From: Aspidapion aeneum
Lineage: Eukaryota > Arthropoda > Insecta > Coleoptera > Brentidae
Direction: 5' to 3'
DNA: 64,000 nucleotides
Assembly (NCBI GenBank): GCA_963576565.1
Contig: OY755046.1
Location: 66,439,583-66,503,582 of the forward strand
Below the pieces are notes generated by a model that saw only the letters and a program-made list of their open reading frames with translations, was not told the DNA's origin and made no database searches. A program made the translations under genes and the position numbers. This document shows, piece by piece, positions 59,849 to 64,000 of this stretch. The first letter of the stretch is position 1. Each line of letters starts with the position of its first letter.

Positions 59849-60447
59849 AATGTCCTATACTTAAGTCTAACCATTTTTGAAATATTGACAGTTCAAAAAC
59901 GACAATTTCCAATTTTCGAGGCGGTCCCTCTCCCTATTTTTAATTACCTGTGGATTGACAACAACCACGACCATATGTAGTTTTAACGGAAAATCGGAAA
60001 TTTCGGTTTCCGGTATCGAATTTATTTCATATGCCTTCAATAAATAATTTTTTTTAGTCTGTGAAAAGCAAAATTAGTTCGTTTCAGAAAAAAAGTGCCA
60101 TAATTTTGAAAGAAATTTTTGAGCAGAGGTGCTGGATGAACCGATCGAACCGTTATTCTTTGGAGTAATATGGAATAAAGGTTGAGAAAATTTATGCCCT
60201 CTCGGTGTTTAATGTCTGTTCCTTGGAAATGGAAAGGTATAAAATGGAAAAAGGGAACAAACAGAAGAATATGGAAAATTTTTTGCGTGTTCAGGAAAAA
60301 ATTAAAATCAATGCAATTTGAAATACTTTTCTGCAAACGTTATCTCTCTCCAATTCTTTTTCTCCAAGTTTTTATATTTATTGCTTTCTTGTTATACTAT
60401 ACGGAGTGTTATTGAATAACATATTTAAAGAGATAATTTGTCCATTT
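59849..60447. other. Part of CaMKK intron 1, no gene recognised
   Basis: No domain or terminal repeat identified. Confidence 0.45.
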
Positions 60448-62240
60448 ATACAACATCCCTGTCTTAAGCCTTTCGTTACCAGGAATTTTTTTGAAAGTCA
60501 ATTTCCAATTTTAATTTTAGATTTTGACCCTTTCTATAGTTCTTTTATCGCTTTTATGTATGTATGATTGATATTAGTTTGCTCTAACACTATCCATAAT
60601 TTGTCTACTGGAACGGTATCATATGATTTTTGTAGGTCCACAAAGGTAACATTAGTCCCTATATTTCTGACGCTCCTTTTCTCAATTACTTGTTTAAGAC
60701 AAAAAACATTATCACTACAAGATCTGCCTGCACGAAAGTCACTTTGCTCTTCTTCTTTTTGTTCATGAAAATCATTCTCTATTAGATCTCTACCTACAAT
60801 CTACTTAGTGGTTAATGAAATTTCTCTGTAATTGTTGAAATCCAGCTTATTTCCTTTTTTCTGTCATGAGGATATGAATGCAATTTTCCAATCATCAGGT
60901 ACTGAATGTTCGTTTATGTTTTGACTGATAATATATATATGTGAGATTTTCTAGTAGTTTCTCTGATCCATATTTCAGCATTTCAGCATATATTCACCCA
61001 GGCCCGCTAGCTTTTCCGGATTTAAGCTTTCTAATACTATTCTTTATCATTTCTTTTTCGATAATTACTTCCTCTCCATGTACTTCTATATCTCTCCTCG
61101 GAGTGGCTGACAGATATTCGAGTCTCGTTTCCTGCGGCAGTCCCTTGTAATGTTCTGTCCATTGTTCTGGTTTGATGATCTGAATGTTTACTTTTTTTTG
61201 TTGGGTTTTTTACAGTGGAATTAAATTTCCATACTTCAGAATTCTGCCCACCTTCTACGTGTGTATTTATATCGTGGCATTTGCGCTCTAACATTTAATT
61301 TTTTTCTGTTCGTTTCAAATTTCTTGGCTGTCTTCTGGTTTCCCTGTTGATTTCTAGGTCTCTTTGCTCTTTATTACTGAGCTATTTCAAGTATGTGAGT
61401 TTTTTCTCTTTGACCATTTCTTGTATTTTCTCCGTCCACCACATCTTCCTGTTATTTCTATTATCTTGGTATCCAACAGCTTCGTTGCTTGCTTCCTTCA
61501 AGATTTTTATTATGTTTGTATATATCTCTTCAAATGAGTGTTCTGTGTTTAATTTTTTATCTATTCGGTTCTGATACAATCTTTGAGTACTTTCGATTTC
61601 TAGACTTCTAAAGTTGTATTTTTGATTGTCTTCGATGCAATCTAGGTTTTCATTTTCTCCAATACTTTTGTTCTTATTTGTTTCTCTTAAAGGGAATAAT
61701 ATTTTTGCTTTTACCAGATGGTGGTCAGATCCACAGGTAACACTACGAAGTGCTACGAAGTGCTCGCAGATCATATCACTTTAATTGCGAGTGTTGTCCA
61801 CCTGTAGCATAATCAATGATTGATCTAAGATTTCTTGTTGGCTGAATCCAGGTATATCGATAAATATCCTTATGTTTAAAAAAACCATTATTTATTTCTA
61901 GGTTGTGGGTTTCACACAATTGCATCAGTCTCAAACCATTATCATTTGTTACTTCCTCTCCAAATGGTCCTATCACTTTGCTCTGGGTTTGTCTACCAGT
62001 TCGCTATTAAAATCGCCAAGCATAATTATTTCTCTGGTTTTGCCGATTTTGGTGATAGTCTCATCAATTCGGTCAAAGAACAGTTGTTTTGTAGCTACTC
62101 TTTTGTCATCTGATGGTGGGTAGGCAGCTATTATGCTTATATTATGTCCAATCATCTTCATGTTTACTCGAACTATGTTTTCACTAATGCAATCGTAGTC
62201 CGTAATCTTATTATTGGTTTTTTTATCCATTTTAATTTAA
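60448..62240 (-). pseudogene. RTE family B copy with endonuclease, linker and RT, broken
   Basis: The most complete family B copy, reading from 62240 down. The endonuclease segment 61973-62230 has ISIIAAYPPSDDKR and IIMLGDFNSELV (the GDFN motif). 61776-61976 has YRYTWIQPTRNLRSIIDY, and 61382-61774 starts with the SDH motif (CGSDHHLVKAKI). Decayed linker and RT follow with FVDLQK-equivalent text near 60640 and the conserved block at 60450-60560 shared with 33160-33270. It is truncated at 60448 before the FADD box. Breaks between frames near 61775, 61975 and below 61380 inactivate it. Confidence 0.9.
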
Positions 62241-62332
62241 AAGATTTGATCATGTTTGAAATTTTTTTTTTGGTTTGGTGTCGACCACGCACCCGTTACT
62301 GTTTTGAAGGATATGAAGGGTTTTTGTCACAT

Positions 62333-63027
62333 AAAGCCTTTTTCCTCGCAGTAACTACAAGTTACCAGGTAACCTGGTTACTCGTTTTCTGTTTTTCTTC
62401 GCTGAGTAACACTAACTATGACGTCACGAGTAACCACACAGTGTAACCAGCCTAGCAGACGTGGTTGCTGAAATATTTTGAGGTTAAGATCGTTTTGTTT
62501 TGATTTTTTTTCAAAATGTTTGATTTTAATCATTGACTTCTATACCCTACAGGGCGTTATACAACTCAATGATTTTAATATATATATATATATTACCAAC
62601 GAATTATGTTTGGTAACGGTAGAAAATGAAGCACATCCGTTGAAGTTGGTCCTATATCAATTCAACTGCAACTAGTCTTAAAATGTACTGCATTTGGTGT
62701 TCTGTGGTACTGCGGCCTTACCACAGAATATCAAAGGAGCACCCTGTTTCCACCCCGATTCAAAAAACGCATCAGGTAACGCTGCATTTAAAACTGGTGT
62801 AAATCCATGTCCCGTGATACGTTTTTTGAATCGGGGTGGGCATGCATTGGTGGAAACAATGAATTATTTTCTGCATTTCGGAAGCTCCTGGTAAAAACAA
62901 AAACAAACAATTGGAAATGTCATCCACAGCTGACTGTCTGACGTCATACAGCGGTTACTCCGAGTAACCGTGACGTCATTTCGAGTAACTTAAATGAGTG
63001 ACTAGTAACCTCGAGGAAAAAGGCTTT
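62333..63027. mobile_element. Foldback element with three CRE octamers
   Basis: The ends AAAGCCTTTTTCCTCG and CGAGGAAAAAGGCTTTT are exact inverse repeats, followed inward by GTAACT/AGTTACT-rich text. TGACGTCA, the full cAMP-response-element octamer, occurs at 62419-62426, 62939-62946 and 62971-62978. A second hairpin lies inside: CCCCGATTCAAAAAACG (62756) with CGTTTTTTGAATCGGGG (62821). It sits in CaMKK intron 1 within 0.1-0.8 kb of the exon that holds the start codon. Confidence 0.85.
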
Positions 63028-63123
63028 TAGTTGAAGGAAAGTCATCAAAAATACTGGGGGGGGATTACTGGTGTACCCCTTAGATTATATTTTTCAAGTA
63101 TTTTTGTTTTTTGCGAAACTTAC

Positions 63124-63329
63124 CATGTTGTAAAGTAGCCATGTGCGCCAGTGTCGTGCCTTTCCCCTGTGCCGATAAGGTGTTGATGCCCCCCTCCGCC
63201 GCCCCTGTCCGTTGTTGCCGTTGGCCTTGGTCTTTGGCGGCGCTGTTGTCCTTGCAATTCGGGGCGGGTCCAACTGGGTGTCATCTATTGATTAAACTTG
63301 AAGACTTCTGCTGCTCCAGGATAAATTTT
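63124..63329 (-). CDS. Camkk: CaMKK 5' exon with start codon (coding part 63124-63142)
   Basis: The exon is bounded by acceptor TGTTTTTACAG and donor CATG|GTAAGT. The ATG at 63142-63140 encodes MATLQH, and the leftover G joins CA of exon 2 to give Ala7, then NVWQDAGC. Exons 2-4 contain no Met at all, so the initiator must be upstream; this exon has consensus splice sites and the right phase. The remaining 187 bp would be 5' untranslated, C+G-rich unlike its surroundings, with a stop (TGA) in the same frame at about 63283. The acceptor implies a further non-coding exon beyond the window or at higher coordinates. Assignment to CaMKK rests on phase and splice logic, not on a domain. Confidence 0.75.
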
Positions 63330-63374
63330 CTGTAAAAACAAACAACTATATATTTAAGGTAGAATAAGGTAATT

Positions 63375-63460
63375 CCGACCATGCCGGTATTAGCATCCAT
63401 GTAGGTATTTACGTCCATGCAGGTAATTCCGACCATGCAGGTAATTCCGAGCATGTTATT
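63375..63460. repeat. Short tandem repeat upstream of the 5' exon
   Basis: About four units of the form CCATGCAGGTAATTCCGA with variants, 40 bp beyond the exon's acceptor site. Confidence 0.8.
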
Positions 63461-63544
63461 TATTAATCGCACTTGAATATTTCGGCTACGCAAGGGTAAA
63501 TCTTTAAGGCAAATAATACTAACAAACGTGAAATTTGGTTGGTT

Positions 63545-63605
63545 GGTTTCTCTCATATTTTTCCGTGGGTAGCTTGAAAGCTTAACCTCACAGGGGTCCA
63601 AGATT
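63545..63605. repeat. Short repeat shared with 46858-46920
   Basis: TCTCATATTTTTCCGTGGGT followed by AGCTTAACCTCACAGGGGTCC; the same order as the other copy. Confidence 0.7.
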
Positions 63606-63959
63606 AACGGTTAATTCATACATTCATTCATGCCTCAAATAAGGCATAAGTGAAAAATGGGACATGCAAAACGTCCCTAATAAATTCGGTCTAATCTAAT
63701 TGAGGACCTCTATCACAATTTTTTTTAAATTCTGTGGCCTCTATGTTTATATTATCAGCTTTGCGAAACAGCGTTTTAATTAACGCCAGTTCGAAAATGG
63801 ACCTAATTTAAACCGATTAGAGGCAGATCGTTAAGAGATCAATTAGCTGACCTCCAGGTCCCGGTTTATCCTTTTTGAACTGACGAGGCAACCAATTCCT
63901 ATACTCAATAAACCAGAGGTGAAATTAAAGGACGAAAAATTATAAAAAGTTTCCTGTGT

Positions 63960-64000
63960 TTCAGCTTGGATTCGAACCTGGAACCTCTGACTCTGCATGC
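63960..64000 (-). other. Possible tRNA-derived SINE end (B-box only)
   Basis: The minus strand has GGTTCGAATCC, the RNA polymerase III B-box consensus, after GCATGCAGAGTCAGAGG. The T-arm stem pairs poorly (CCAGG against CCAAG), so it is not an intact tRNA. The window ends before the A-box could be checked. Confidence 0.35.

Noticed and set aside
63141..63329. Continuous coding reading of the 5' exon through TGA (FILEQQKSSSLINR, stop, HPVGPAPNC), perhaps readthrough or an ankyrin-like unit
   Set aside because: The frame does run through to MATLQH, and TGA-C is a leaky context, but no protein family is recognised and the simpler reading is a 5' untranslated region with the ATG at 63142.
63960..64000. 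Intact tRNA gene at the window end
   Set aside because: Only the B-box is convincing; the T-stem mispairs and no cloverleaf can be completed before the window ends.

Overview
The window is insect nuclear DNA: AT-rich, with spliced genes, a TTAGG-bearing minisatellite (the canonical insect telomere unit) and a dense mix of RTE, Jockey/CR1 and R4-type non-LTR retrotransposons, hAT, pogo and mariner relatives and many foldback elements. The repertoire fits a beetle with a large genome, possibly a leaf beetle; that placement is inference.

One host gene runs the whole length on the minus strand: a calcium/calmodulin-dependent protein kinase kinase (CaMKK). A 5' exon at 63124-63329 holds the start codon and only 19 coding bases. 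A 50.8-kb intron (12330-63123) follows, then exons at 11637-12329, 11335-11525, 10892-10945, 8941-9120, 6918-7065, 3656-3858 and 3116-3331. All junctions have GT/AG sites and matching phase and give 568 residues, from the initiator to the end of the kinase domain. The autoinhibitory and calmodulin-binding tail must lie beyond position 1. The last intron holds a 3-kb higher-order tandem repeat whose final monomer runs across the exon 8 splice donor.

The rest is mobile DNA inside CaMKK introns. At 3.9-6.9 kb one RTE family is inserted in another with a 13-bp target duplication. The 12-34 kb stretch holds foldback elements, RNase H fragments, twin 1,200-bp elements (copy two at 58.6 kb), a hAT nested in a foldback, a mariner-type transposase pseudogene and a pogo element. 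The 30-46 kb stretch holds two tetranucleotide-bearing elements, a TTAGG minisatellite, RTE and Jockey fragments and a 10-bp minisatellite element.

The most unusual structure is a giant inverted duplication at 47.28-58.11 kb centred on a (TA)n tract near 53.81 kb. The inner 2.2-kb arms look identical by eye; the outer arms are diverged. The left arm alone has gained an R4-like retrotransposon inside a TA tract and a CR1/Jockey-like retrotransposon, so the right arm keeps the empty sites. From 60.4 to 62.2 kb lies a decayed RTE with endonuclease, linker and RT regions, and next to the 5' exon a foldback element carries three perfect TGACGTCA sites.

I found no CRISPR array, operon, rRNA or convincing intact tRNA. 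No new defence or metabolic system is visible; the novelty is structural.
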